DNA of 64,000 nt, taken from Clostridium sp. KNHs205 (GTDB lineage Bacteria > Bacillota > Clostridia > Lachnospirales > Lachnospiraceae). The position numbers were made by a program, and so were the translations under genes. This document shows positions 6,525-14,630 of this stretch, one piece after another. The notes beneath the pieces were generated by a model, which saw nothing but the letters and a program-made list of their open reading frames with translations, had not been told where the DNA came from and did not search any database. Location of the stretch: positions 848,001-912,000 of the forward strand of contig NZ_JNLE01000003.1 of the NCBI RefSeq assembly GCF_000702945.1. Direction: 5' to 3'. The first letter of the stretch is position 1. Every line of letters begins with the position of its first letter.

Positions 6525-7946
6525 ATGGAAAAGTTTTTCAAACTGAAAGAAAACGGCACCACGGTTTCCACAGAAATTGTAGCTGGTATCACAACTTTTT
6601 TTGCGATGGCTTATATTATCTTCGTAAATCCACAGATGCTTAGTCAGACAGGTATACCTTTTGGGGCGGTATTTCTGGCAACCATTATAGCTTCTGTAGC
6701 CGGCACCCTGGTAATGGCACTTTTTGCAAATGTGCCTTATGCGCAGGCACCTGGTATGGGACTAAATGCATTTTTTACGTATACCGTTGTTTTCCTTCTT
6801 GGTTTTTCCTGGAAAGAAGCATTGGCAATGGTTTTCCTGTGTGGCCTTATCAATATTTTAATAACTGTAACCAAAGTTCGTAAGTTAATCATCAAAGCTA
6901 TTCCTTCCAGCCTTCAGAGCGCTATCGGCGGCGGAATTGGTATATTCATAGCATATCTGGGTATTAAAAATGCCGGATTACTGAAATTTACTTTAGATCC
7001 GGGTACTTATACTGCATTGGATAGCGGAACTGTTATCGGCGGAAGCAGCGCTGTACCTGCTCTTGTAGATTTTGACAACAAAGCAGTTATTCTTTCCATC
7101 ATTGCGATTGCTCTGTTTGTAATACTACTGGTTCTAAAGGTAAAAGGAGCTATTCTTATAGGTATAGCTGCAACAACCATTATCGGAATTCCTTTAGGAG
7201 TTGTTAATGTTTCTGACTTAAGTGGTACTACAGGACTGGGAGAATCTTTCTCACAGCTTGGTACAACCTTTGGCGCTGCACTTGGTGCAGATGGCCTTGG
7301 TTCACTTTTCAGCGATGCTTCAAGAATTCCTCTCGTATTAATGACTATATTTGCTTTCAGTTTATCCGATACTTTTGATACAATCGGAACTTTTGTTGGT
7401 ACAGGTAAGAGAACCGGTATCTTTGATGCTGCTGATGAGAAAGCTCTTCAGGAGGGAAACGGATTTAAATCTAAGATGGACAAGGCTTTATTTGCGGATT
7501 CTGTTGCAACCTCAATTGGTGCCATCTTCGGAACCTCTAATACTACTACTTATGTTGAAAGTGCTGCAGGAATCGGAGCCGGCGGACGTACTGGTCTTAC
7601 CAGCGTAGTTACCTCTTTGTTATTCCTTTTAAGTATCTTCCTTGGACCTATTGTTAACATTGTACCTCCTCAGGCAACTGCACCTGCGCTTATAGCTGTT
7701 GGTATCATGATGATGTCCTCCTTTAAGGAAATTAACTGGGCAGATCTGGATGAAGCAATCCCTGCTTTCTTTGCATCTATTTTCATGGCTTTCTGCTACA
7801 GCATATCTTATGGTATCGCTGCCGGTTTTATCTTCTATTGCATCGTAAAGATTTGCAAGGGAGAAGCAAAGAAGATTCATCCTATCCTTTGGGTGGTAAC
7901 AGGTTTATTTGTATTAAATTTCATTGTATTAGCTGTAATTCAGTAA
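6525..7946 (+). CDS. NCS2-family (AzgA-type) purine permease
   Basis: A 473-aa inner-membrane proton symporter of the AzgA/PbuG/PbuO branch, importing adenine, guanine or hypoxanthine. Family marks are GITTFFAMAYIIFVNP (residues 21-36), QAPGMGLNAFFTYT (about 68-81), the acidic FSLSDTFDTIGTFVG region (about 278-292) and SNTTTYVESAAGIGAGGRTG (about 338-357). Twelve or more hydrophobic segments are visible. It starts with ATG after AAAGGAG. It has its own promoter and a terminator into which a group II intron has inserted. It is carried by the spoIIID element. The purine preferred cannot be told. Confidence 0.93.
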   Translation: MEKFFKLKENGTTVSTEIVAGITTFFAMAYIIFVNPQMLSQTGIPFGAVFLATIIASVAGTLVMALFANVPYAQAPGMGLNAFFTYTVVFLLGFSWKEALAMVFLCGLINILITVTKVRKLIIKAIPSSLQSAIGGGIGIFIAYLGIKNAGLLKFTLDPGTYTALDSGTVIGGSSAVPALVDFDNKAVILSIIAIALFVILLVLKVKGAILIGIAATTIIGIPLGVVNVSDLSGTTGLGESFSQLGTTFGAALGADGLGSLFSDASRIPLVLMTIFAFSLSDTFDTIGTFVGTGKRTGIFDAADEKALQEGNGFKSKMDKALFADSVATSIGAIFGTSNTTTYVESAAGIGAGGRTGLTSVVTSLLFLLSIFLGPIVNIVPPQATAPALIAVGIMMMSSFKEINWADLDEAIPAFFASIFMAFCYSISYGIAAGFIFYCIVKICKGEAKKIHPILWVVTGLFVLNFIVLAVIQ

Positions 7947-7992
7947 TAAATTCAGGCACGATAATAAACCTGATATAAATAAAATATCCTAT

Positions 7993-8031
7993 AAAAGAAG
8001 GTCACGCATGAGCGCTGGCCTTCTTTTAATT
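7993..8031 (+). terminator. Terminator of NCS2 gene, intron target
   Basis: AAAAGAAGG (7993-8001) pairs with CCTTCTTTT (8019-8027), with an inner GC-ATGA-GC hairpin. The group II intron begins right after its T-rich tail, as class C introns do. Confidence 0.85.
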
Positions 8032-9922
8032 GTGCGCCTGGCGGCGCACGTTTCTAATGGGTGAAAGTCCCTAGTCTGCCCTAGTAGTGGGAAAGACACA
8101 GCCAAGACCAAGGGTGTCGTGGGTGACTGCGAATCTGAAGGAAGGTGGAGGCAAATCTCTGGTCTGACGAACAGAAATCACATCAGGCTACAGTTAAGGA
8201 TAAGACTGCAATACAAGTTAAAGTCCAATAACTACTCGGAATTAACTGTAGTAAATGTGGCAGATGGATGGAGAGAAAGAAACGTGTGGTACCCAGGGAG
8301 ATCTCGTCAGCAAGTGAAAACAGAGTATGAAACTTGTAGTAACAACGAATGACGAGAAGTCAGCCGAGGTCATAGTACCATTTCAGTTGCAAATGATATG
8401 GGAAGGACTGAACTTTAGGAGGTACAAGCAATGAAAGTAACTGATAGTAGATTTAAGAACAGACAACTTCATATGGAAGACTATCTGCAAATGGTATCTG
8501 CGGAACAGAAAGAGGATGCAGAAGTGTTCGACTACGGGAAGATTACTGAAAAGAGCGGTATCATCACAAACTATTGGATGAATAATCTCTTGGAATTGAT
8601 TTTGCGAAAAGATAACCTCAACAAGGCATATAAGCGAGTGAAATCAAATAAAGGAGCAGGTGGAACAGATGGAATGCAGGTGGATGAACTTCTGCCCTAC
8701 TTAAAGGAAAACCAAGACACCTTAATTCAAGAGATAAAGGGAGGCAGATTTAAGCCAAACCCAGTTCGAAGGGTAGAAATACCAAAAGAAACAAAAGGTG
8801 AGTTCAGAAAGCTTGGAGTTCCAACCGTGGTTGACCGAGTTATCCAACAAGCAATCATACAAGAACTAACGCCTATCTACGAGGAGCAGTTCTCAGAAAA
8901 CAGTTTTGGTTTTCAGCCGAAAAAAGGTGCACATGATGCACTGAAACAATGCCAAAAGAATGTAAACGAAGGCTACGTATATGTGGTTGATATGGATTTG
9001 GAAAAGTTCTTTGATACCGTATGCCAGAGTAAGCTGATTGAGGTATTGGGAAGAACCATCAAAGATGGCAGAGTTATCTCTTTGATACATAAATACCTCA
9101 ATGCTGGAGTGATAACAAAAGGGGTGTTTGAGAAAACAGAGGTCGGCATGCCACAAGGTGGACCATTAAGTCCATTGCTAAGTAATATCATGCTAAATGA
9201 GTTGGACAAGGAACTTGAAAGCAGAGGACATAGGTTTGTCCGATACGCAGATGATTGCATGATTTTCTGTAAAAGCAAAAAGAGTGCAGAAAGAACCTTG
9301 GAAAACATCATACCATTCATTGAGAAAAGGCTATTTCTGAAAGTGAATAGGAAGAAAACGCAAGTCGCGCACATCAGTAAAGTTAAATATCTTGGATATA
9401 CATTCTATAGATATAGAGGTAAATGCAGATTTAGAGTACATCCGAAATCCGTAACAAAGATGAAAGACGCAATACGAAATCTGACAGACCGAAACAATGG
9501 CATGAGCAACACAGCGAGAGAAGATAAATACCAACAGTTTGTGAGAGGATGGATAGAGTACTTTAAACTCGCAGATATGAAGAATCTTCTAAAAGGCATA
9601 GATGAATGGGCTAGACGCAGAATACGAGCGGTCTATTGGAAACAGTGGAAGAAAATCAAGACAAAGTACAGAATGCTTAGAGCCATAGGATGTGAGCATT
9701 GGAGAGCCAAAGAACTTGCCTGTAGTAGAAAAGGGTACTGGCGCATGGCGCAAGTGCTGAACCAGATATTTTCTAATAAAATAATAGCCAAGCTAGGATA
9801 TACATCCATGCTTGACTATTATCTGATAGTTTATGAAAACTAAAGAACCGCCGTATACGGAACCGTACGTACGGTGGTGTGGGAGGTCGGTAGATAAAAT
9901 AATTATCTACCTCCTACCCGAT
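8032..9922 (+). mobile_element. Group II intron, copy 1 (bacterial class C type)
   Basis: A 1891-bp intron. It starts with the GTGCG boundary (8032-8036) and ends with CCTACCCGAT (9913-9922). Domain V is visible at about 9844-9880 (GAACCGCCGTATACGG ... CCGTACGTACGGTGG) with a CGC-type triad, and a domain VI hairpin lies around GGTAGATA/TATCTACC (9890-9914). A reverse transcriptase/maturase is encoded in the middle. Insertion directly 3' of an intrinsic terminator, and a protein without an endonuclease domain, are class C traits. The 77-aa frame at 8119-8352 is ribozyme RNA, not a gene. Copy 2 (24720-26610) has the same length and nearly the same sequence. Confidence 0.95.
8431..9843 (+). CDS. 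ltrA: Group II intron-encoded reverse transcriptase/maturase (copy 1)
   Basis: A 470-aa protein that folds and splices its intron and copies it into new sites. RT blocks run from KGAGGTDGM (about residues 75-83) through FGFQPKKGAHDA to the catalytic YADD (272-275). A maturase (X) domain follows (KYLGYTFYRYRGKCRFRVHPKS), with GWIEYF and the RAKELACSRKGYWRMA end. No HNH endonuclease domain follows, as in class C. It starts with ATG after TAGGAGG. Residue 234 is Glu here and Lys in copy 2; one silent change (8667 versus 25355) is also visible. It should be active, as no frame is broken. Confidence 0.96.
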   Translation: MKVTDSRFKNRQLHMEDYLQMVSAEQKEDAEVFDYGKITEKSGIITNYWMNNLLELILRKDNLNKAYKRVKSNKGAGGTDGMQVDELLPYLKENQDTLIQEIKGGRFKPNPVRRVEIPKETKGEFRKLGVPTVVDRVIQQAIIQELTPIYEEQFSENSFGFQPKKGAHDALKQCQKNVNEGYVYVVDMDLEKFFDTVCQSKLIEVLGRTIKDGRVISLIHKYLNAGVITKGVFEKTEVGMPQGGPLSPLLSNIMLNELDKELESRGHRFVRYADDCMIFCKSKKSAERTLENIIPFIEKRLFLKVNRKKTQVAHISKVKYLGYTFYRYRGKCRFRVHPKSVTKMKDAIRNLTDRNNGMSNTAREDKYQQFVRGWIEYFKLADMKNLLKGIDEWARRRIRAVYWKQWKKIKTKYRMLRAIGCEHWRAKELACSRKGYWRMAQVLNQIFSNKIIAKLGYTSMLDYYLIVYEN

Positions 9923-10074
9923 TTTATATTCTTTTACAATCCGACGATAACCGGAGCAGGAATGGAGTAAACTGCATTGACTGAGATAATTTTACTGGTG
10001 TAAATTTGTCCGCAAAATAAACATATCGCAGAAAGAGTTGTCATAAGATTAAATAAAAACAATTGGCTGGAAAA

Positions 10075-10242
10075 ATGAAACAATTAAAACAAGAGAAACA
10101 ACTGGCTGGGAGAAAAAAATTAAAAGTTACTTTCCATAATACTGACCCTAAAGCACGTACTGCTAAATATCTGGTTGAAATTATAAAAGAAGTAATTGGG
10201 AATAAACATAAACAGGGGACAGAAAGGGATGACTTTTTTTGA
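10075..10242 (+). CDS. 55-aa basic small protein coupled to the recombinase
   Basis: A frame too short for usual ORF cut-offs: very Lys-rich N-terminus (KQLKQEKQLAGRKKLK), then HNTDPKARTAKYLVEIIKEVIG, predicted beta plus helix. Its stop TGA (10240-10242) overlaps the recombinase TTG start (10239), and the recombinase Shine-Dalgarno lies inside it, so the two are translationally coupled. The size and placement recall short transposon proteins (TnpW-like) found before serine recombinases. They also recall recombination directionality factors of skin-like elements and SP-beta (SprB, about 58 aa). No homology was tested. The region 9923-10074 before it holds no other gene; TTGACT (9977-9982) with TAAATT (10001-10006) is a possible promoter. 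Confidence 0.55.
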   Translation: MKQLKQEKQLAGRKKLKVTFHNTDPKARTAKYLVEIIKEVIGNKHKQGTERDDFF

Positions 10243-11705
10243 GGGCAGCGGCATACTGCAGAGTATCAACAAAAAGAGAAGAGCAGCTTGACAGTTTGGA
10301 AAGCCAACAGAAGTTTTTCCAGGATTATGCAGAAAGGAACGGTTATGAGCTGGTGAATATCTATGCAGATGAGGGGAAGAGCGGTACAAAGATGAAAAAC
10401 CGAACCCAGCTGCTTAGATTGCTGGCGGATGCATCTCAGAATGCCTTTGATCTGGTTCTGATAAAGGATATCTCAAGACTGGCTAGAAATACCGTTGACT
10501 TCCTTACCAGTATCCGCAGATTAAAATCAAAGGGAATTAAAGTAATCTTTGTTAATTATGATCAGACCTCCTCGGAAAGCTCAGAGTTTATGCTGACCAT
10601 GTTAAGTGCCATAGCACAGGAGGAAAGTGCCAATACCTCTAAGCGGGTCAGGTTTGGGAAAAAGCAGAATGCAAGGCTTGGAAGAGTACCGAATCTCATT
10701 TATGGCTATGATAAAATCCCGGGAGATTACTTCGAGCTTAGAATCAACGAAAAAGAAGCGGAAATAGTCAAGCGTATTTTTACCCTGTATACTCAACAGA
10801 GAAAAGGGGCAGGTAAAATTGCGGACATACTTAATGCGGAGGAGATCAAGACTAAAAGGGGCTGTTCCTGGAGTCAGATTGGGATATGCCGTTTACTTGG
10901 CAATGAGATATATACAGGAAAGATAATAAATGGAAAAGAGGAGATAGAAGACTTTCTGACTGGTAAAAGAAGGGCTTTGGATAAGGAACAATGGCAGATT
11001 ACCTATAAGCCGGAATTTCGGATTGTAGATGATGAGGTGTTTCAGAAGGCACAGGAAATAAAGAATAAGAGGAATAAGGACAAAGAGCTTAAAAAGAGCA
11101 GGGAGTCAAATAAACACCCCTTCAGCCAGCTTATCAGATGTGACCATTGCGGAGGCTATTTCAGAAGACTTACCAGGAATTATAAAACACCTGTGGTAAC
11201 CTGGGTATGCAGCACCCGTAATATGAACGGAACTCAAAGCTGCTGTAATAATATAACAATCCGGGAAGAGGAGCTGCTTGAAGCGCTTATTAACGGCTTG
11301 ACGGATATAATCAGGCAAAGTCCTAATGCTCTGCGTACTTTGTCAGATTGCTGTTATAGTGGGGCAGGTTCTTCTGATTACTATAATAAGGAAAAGATTC
11401 AAAGTGAAATCAGTAAAAAAGACAAGCAGCGTCAAAAGTACATAGAGCTTTATACGAAAGAAATTATCTCAATGGAAGAATTACGGGAGAGGACATATAA
11501 TCTTGCTGATGAGATTCAAAAATTAAATAATCAATTGCAGGAGACAGAGGGAAAGGATAATCCTTCACCGCCACCAAAATGCAATCCTGAATTCTATGTA
11601 AAAGAAGTTTTTTCTGATAATGTGAACCTGCGGCGTATTCTCGACAGACTTGAAGCTGATGACGAAGGAAATGTTGATATTTATCTTAAAAGGAATCTTT
11701 TTTAA
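10239..11705 (+). CDS. Large serine recombinase, SpoIVCA-like
   Basis: A 488-aa site-specific recombinase. The N-terminal resolvase domain has the catalytic serine S10 in AAYCRVST and the active-site arginine region KDISRLARNT (about residues 77-86). A recombinase domain follows (GKIADILNAEEIKTKRG), then a zinc ribbon with C301 and C304 plus later cysteines, a coiled-coil, and a C-terminal tail. Its length is near that of SpoIVCA (about 500 aa), which excises skin from sigK. The start is TTG 10239, 10 bp after AAAGGG; an ATG at 10229 directly abuts that site and is out of frame. It lies 445 bp from the right repeat and is the obvious enzyme for joining the spoIIID halves. Confidence 0.95.
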   Translation: MRAAAYCRVSTKREEQLDSLESQQKFFQDYAERNGYELVNIYADEGKSGTKMKNRTQLLRLLADASQNAFDLVLIKDISRLARNTVDFLTSIRRLKSKGIKVIFVNYDQTSSESSEFMLTMLSAIAQEESANTSKRVRFGKKQNARLGRVPNLIYGYDKIPGDYFELRINEKEAEIVKRIFTLYTQQRKGAGKIADILNAEEIKTKRGCSWSQIGICRLLGNEIYTGKIINGKEEIEDFLTGKRRALDKEQWQITYKPEFRIVDDEVFQKAQEIKNKRNKDKELKKSRESNKHPFSQLIRCDHCGGYFRRLTRNYKTPVVTWVCSTRNMNGTQSCCNNITIREEELLEALINGLTDIIRQSPNALRTLSDCCYSGAGSSDYYNKEKIQSEISKKDKQRQKYIELYTKEIISMEELRERTYNLADEIQKLNNQLQETEGKDNPSPPPKCNPEFYVKEVFSDNVNLRRILDRLEADDEGNVDIYLKRNLF

Positions 11706-11750
11706 CCAAGCTGCACATACCCGTTATTTAAGGTATGTGCAGTTTTGGTT
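11704..11750. terminator. Terminator between recombinase and XRE gene
   Basis: An 11-bp perfect stem, CTGCACATACC (11711-11721) with GGTATGTGCAG (11732-11742), is extended by AACCAA/TTGGTT flanks. It can serve both convergent genes. Confidence 0.85.
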
Positions 11751-11761
11751 TGGATTTTACA

Positions 11762-11986
11762 TCACTCTTTATTTAAGAGCCACAGAATACTTACATTTAG
11801 AGAGTCTGCCAATGCTACCAGTTCGATGTCTGTTACCGGCCGCTTATAGGATTCGATCTTAGATATGGAGGTGCTCTCCATATAGACACCTCGTATAGCC
11901 AGTCTGGCAAGCAAGTCAACTTGTGTTATTTTCGGGTTTTTCTTATATCTTGCTTCTCTAACCCGATCGCCGATAAGATTTTTCAT
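11762..11986 (-). CDS. XRE-family helix-turn-helix regulator
   Basis: A 74-aa, single-domain Cro/CI-type DNA-binding protein. The helix-turn-helix spans about residues 23-50 (TQVDLLARLAIRG ... TSISKIES), ending in the usual VTDIELVALADSLNVSILWLL. The start is the ATG at 11986, 8 bp after GGAG; a GTG three codons earlier overlaps that site. It faces the recombinase tail to tail and reads away from the right attachment site. A -10 motif (TATAAT on the minus strand, 12026-12031) lies upstream. It is probably the element's own regulator; the target is unknown. Confidence 0.85.
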   Translation of the reverse strand: MKNLIGDRVREARYKKNPKITQVDLLARLAIRGVYMESTSISKIESYKRPVTDIELVALADSLNVSILWLLNKE

Positions 11987-12149
11987 ATGTATCACTCCGT
12001 TTTTCTAAAATATAGCAACAATTTGATTATAAAAGATGTAAATGCGAATATCTTGCTTATAGAGCAAATCATTCGACAAAAAATTAGAAATCCATTGTTG
12101 CTTTATCAGTATGCCACATAAATACGTTTTACATTCATAATTGTTACAC

Positions 12150-12169
12150 CTGTACATAAAGATGTTACA
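12150..12169 (+). repeat. Right attachment site (attR)
   Basis: Core CTGTACATAAAG (12150-12161) and, after two differing bases, GTTACA (12164-12169), repeat the left site. A further GTTACA lies just before the core (12143-12148). The flanking 11987-12149 holds no gene that I can support. Confidence 0.85.
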
Positions 12170-12313
12170 GAACGTTTAGGGCAGCTTAATCCTACGCTTG
12201 CAGATCGGGCAAGAATCGTGCTGGATTTAAACAAATCTGAAAGGCATATCAGAGGCGGTTTAGCCACAAAAGAAAAGTATTTACATAAAACGAAATATAG
12301 TCAAGCATACTAA
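12162..12313 (+). CDS. spoIIID: Second spoIIID, 3' half (no start codon)
   Basis: This frame encodes residues 40-89 of SpoIIID: DVTERLGQLN, then the conserved KSERHIRGGLATKEKY (residues 64-79) and a stop at 12311-12313. The frame is open from 12122, but no ATG, GTG or TTG occurs before the conserved part, so it cannot be translated alone. It is undamaged: no frameshift or stop, and a good terminator follows. This argues for a gene that is used after joining with 3875-3992 rather than a decaying relic. The C-terminal basic region is needed for DNA binding in B. subtilis SpoIIID, so only the joined form should be active. Confidence 0.88.
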
Positions 12314-12360
12314 TGAGTAGTAGTCTATTAATTAGAAATAACTATAATTCCCCATAAGGA

Positions 12361-12391
12361 AAAGCTCTTCTTAAAACAGAAGGGCTTTTTT
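12361..12391 (+). terminator. Terminator of the split spoIIID
   Basis: AAAGCTCTTCT (12361-12371) pairs with AGAAGGGCTTT (12378-12388) with one wobble pair, followed by further T residues. Confidence 0.9.
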
Positions 12392-12559
12392 GGCAATTAA
12401 TAAATATAGGTAGATATATATAATTGATTTTTCTTATAGGTATGATATAATTTAATGTGATTAAATCAAGTAAAATTATATAAAATTGTTAGGTATTGGA
12501 AGAAATACAGTTGCATTCTGATAATCTTTATTAAGAAATTAACAAACTGACAAATATAG

Positions 12560-12588
12560 TTGACGAATCAATGTTTATTTGATACAAT
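12560..12588 (+). promoter_or_regulatory. Promoter of the FLEET operon
   Basis: TTGACG (12560-12565), a 17-bp spacer and TACAAT (12583-12588) form a strong sigma-A promoter 30 bp before the ndh2 start. It overlaps a spurious TTG start at 12579. Confidence 0.85.
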
Positions 12589-12617
12589 GCATCTGTAAAT
12601 TAGCAAAGGAGAACAAA

Positions 12618-14630
12618 ATGGAGAAAAATATTGTTATCGTCGGTGCCGGATATTCAGGTATTCTGACAGCGAAAAAATTAGCCAAGAAATTCAAAAAAAA
12701 TCCCGAAGTAACCATTACAATTATAGACAAAAACCCTTTTCATACAATGCTTACTGAACTCCATGAAGTAGCGGCAAGCCGCGTGGATGAAGATAGTATC
12801 AAGATAAGTCTTAAGAAGGTTTTTGCCGGAAGAAAAGTTAAGGTAGTTCATGATACCGTTACTTCAATCAACTTTGAAAGTAAAAAAGTTGTAGGAAATG
12901 CAGGCGATTATCAATATGATATCCTAGTTCTTGCAGCTGGTTCCAAACCTACCTTTTACGGAGTTCCCGGAGCAGAGGAGCACTCCTTTAAATTATGGTC
13001 TTATGAGGATGCAGTTATACTAAAAGACCGTATTCATAACCTTTTTCGCCAGGCTGCTTGTGAAACAAATATCGAAGAGAGAAAGAAGCTTTTAAGCTTT
13101 TATGTAGTAGGTGCAGGTTTTACAGGTGTGGAAATGGTGGGAGAACTGGCAGAATATGTTCCCTTCCTTTGCGAGAAGTACGAAATTGACAGAAGTGAAG
13201 TAACACTTTTTGATGTAGACGGTTTAAGCCGTGTTATTCCCAATCTTACAGAGAAGCTTTCCGCTAAGGTGGCAAGACGTCTTGAGAAGATGGGCGTAAC
13301 TTTAATAATGAATGCAACTGTTTCTGAAGTGGGCAGTGATTTCATTGAATTAAAACAGAATGATAAAGTAAATCACTATACAGCTGGAACCGTAATCTGG
13401 GCAGCTGGTATTCAGAGTGCCGATATTACCCAGGAAGCAGGAAAAGATCTTGAGCTTACCAGAGGTGCCCGTATCCAGGTTGACAGTTACTTACGTTCCA
13501 GCAAGGATGAGAAAGTATTCATCGCCGGAGATAATATGTATTTCGTTCCGGAAGGTGAAGAGCGTCCCGTTCCTCAGATGGTAGAAAATTGCGAGCAGTG
13601 TGCAGATGTAATAGCTCACAATGTTGCATGTTCCCTCAGAGGCCAGGGAGAGATGGAAGTTTATAAGCCTTCTTTCCATGGTGTTATGGTAAGTATAGGA
13701 GGAAGATATGGTGTTGCTCAGGTAGGAACACCGAAGCATATGTTCAGTCTGGCTTCTTTCTTTGCCATGTTCACAAAGCATTTTATCAATATCGTTTACT
13801 TTATCCAGGTACTTGGCTGGAATAAAGTATTCAGTTACTTAAAACATGAATTCTTTACCGTTAGAAACTGCAGAAGCTTCGTGGGAGGACATTTCTCCAA
13901 CAGAACCCCCAGTTTCCTGCTTGTACCTTTAAGAGTATGGCTTGGTGCTGTATGGGTATTCGAAGGCGTCATGAAGATAGTTGAGGGCTGGTTTAAAACG
14001 GCTAAGCTTACTGGCTTCTTTGGCGGTGCTAATTCCTGGTATGACAGCATTTTAAATGGTGCTTCTGCAGCCGCTACCTCTGCAGCAACTGCAGTAACAA
14101 CAGCAGCCGCTTCTGGTGCAGCAGACGCAACCTCTTCTGCTACAGCAGCCGGTGGAACAGAAGGTGCAGCTGAAGCTTTAGGCCATGTAATCATGAACTT
14201 TGACTTCTTAGGTCTGATCAGATTTATATTTGTAAGCGGCAAGGGTCTTGCAGAATCTACTATAAGTGATTATGCATTTAAATTAGATATACCATTAATG
14301 AACTGGTTTGTTAACCATTTAATCCTTCCCTATAATGGCATGCAGATGTTTATGCAGATATTCATCGTAGTAGCTGAAATTTTAATTGGTCTTGCTTTAA
14401 TGGGCGGACTGTTGACCGGACCTGCAGCTTTGGTATCTTTAGTACTTCAGTTCATGTTCGTATGCACAACAGGTCTTTACTTAAGTAATTTCTGGATGCT
14501 TTTCGGTGGAGTTGCTCTGTTAATCGGTGCAGGAAGAACCTTAGGTTTAGATTACTATGCTATGCCCGGTCTTAAAAAATGGTGGAAGAAGTTACCTATC
14601 GTAAGAAAGTTGTACATTTATAATGACTAA
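12618..14630 (+). CDS. ndh2: Membrane-extended type II NADH dehydrogenase (Ndh2, FLEET)
   Basis: 670 aa. It oxidises NADH and passes electrons to a membrane quinone, feeding extracellular electron transfer. The FAD-binding GAGYSG is at residues 9-14 and the NADH-binding GAGFTG at 165-170, followed by the AAGIQ and FIAGD motifs. Unlike ordinary Ndh of about 400 aa, it has a C-terminal membrane domain with several helices (about residues 420-650, DoxX-like), as in Listeria Ndh2. Within it is an Ala/Ser/Thr/Gly-rich low-complexity stretch (DNA about 14058-14180). The start is the ATG at 12618 after AAAGGAG. It leads the operon and overlaps the next gene by 8 bp. Confidence 0.92.
   Translation: MEKNIVIVGAGYSGILTAKKLAKKFKKNPEVTITIIDKNPFHTMLTELHEVAASRVDEDSIKISLKKVFAGRKVKVVHDTVTSINFESKKVVGNAGDYQYDILVLAAGSKPTFYGVPGAEEHSFKLWSYEDAVILKDRIHNLFRQAACETNIEERKKLLSFYVVGAGFTGVEMVGELAEYVPFLCEKYEIDRSEVTLFDVDGLSRVIPNLTEKLSAKVARRLEKMGVTLIMNATVSEVGSDFIELKQNDKVNHYTAGTVIWAAGIQSADITQEAGKDLELTRGARIQVDSYLRSSKDEKVFIAGDNMYFVPEGEERPVPQMVENCEQCADVIAHNVACSLRGQGEMEVYKPSFHGVMVSIGGRYGVAQVGTPKHMFSLASFFAMFTKHFINIVYFIQVLGWNKVFSYLKHEFFTVRNCRSFVGGHFSNRTPSFLLVPLRVWLGAVWVFEGVMKIVEGWFKTAKLTGFFGGANSWYDSILNGASAAATSAATAVTTAAASGAADATSSATAAGGTEGAAEALGHVIMNFDFLGLIRFIFVSGKGLAESTISDYAFKLDIPLMNWFVNHLILPYNGMQMFMQIFIVVAEILIGLALMGGLLTGPAALVSLVLQFMFVCTTGLYLSNFWMLFGGVALLIGAGRTLGLDYYAMPGLKKWWKKLPIVRKLYIYND

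Larger units (their letters stand above)
3981..12149. mobile_element. Skin-like excisable element interrupting spoIIID
   Basis: An 8169-bp insertion bounded by direct repeats of CTGTACATAAAG (3981-3992 and 12150-12161). The repeats lie exactly where the two halves of a spoIIID gene break. Inside are a large serine recombinase near the right end, a 55-aa gene coupled to it, an XRE regulator, DUF3791/DUF3990 genes, a CorA-type transporter, an NCS2 permease and a group II intron. Serine recombinases of the SpoIVCA type excise skin from sigK during sporulation in bacilli and Clostridioides. Precise excision here would restore a full spoIIID frame. The repeats, frame restoration and recombinase are seen in the sequence; developmental excision is inferred. 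Confidence 0.88.

Noticed and set aside
8119..8352. 77-aa frame before each maturase gene (also 24807-25040)
   Set aside because: It lies in the ribozyme domains of the group II intron and has no ribosome site; its conservation reflects RNA identity of the two copies.
10229..10241. Phase-variable start of the recombinase through a run of seven T residues after an ATG
   Set aside because: The ATG directly abuts the Shine-Dalgarno and is out of frame; the TTG at 10239 has acceptable spacing, so slippage is not needed.
11921..12121. 66-aa plus-strand frame near the right end of the element
   Set aside because: Mostly the shadow of the XRE gene on the other strand; it has no family resemblance or ribosome site.
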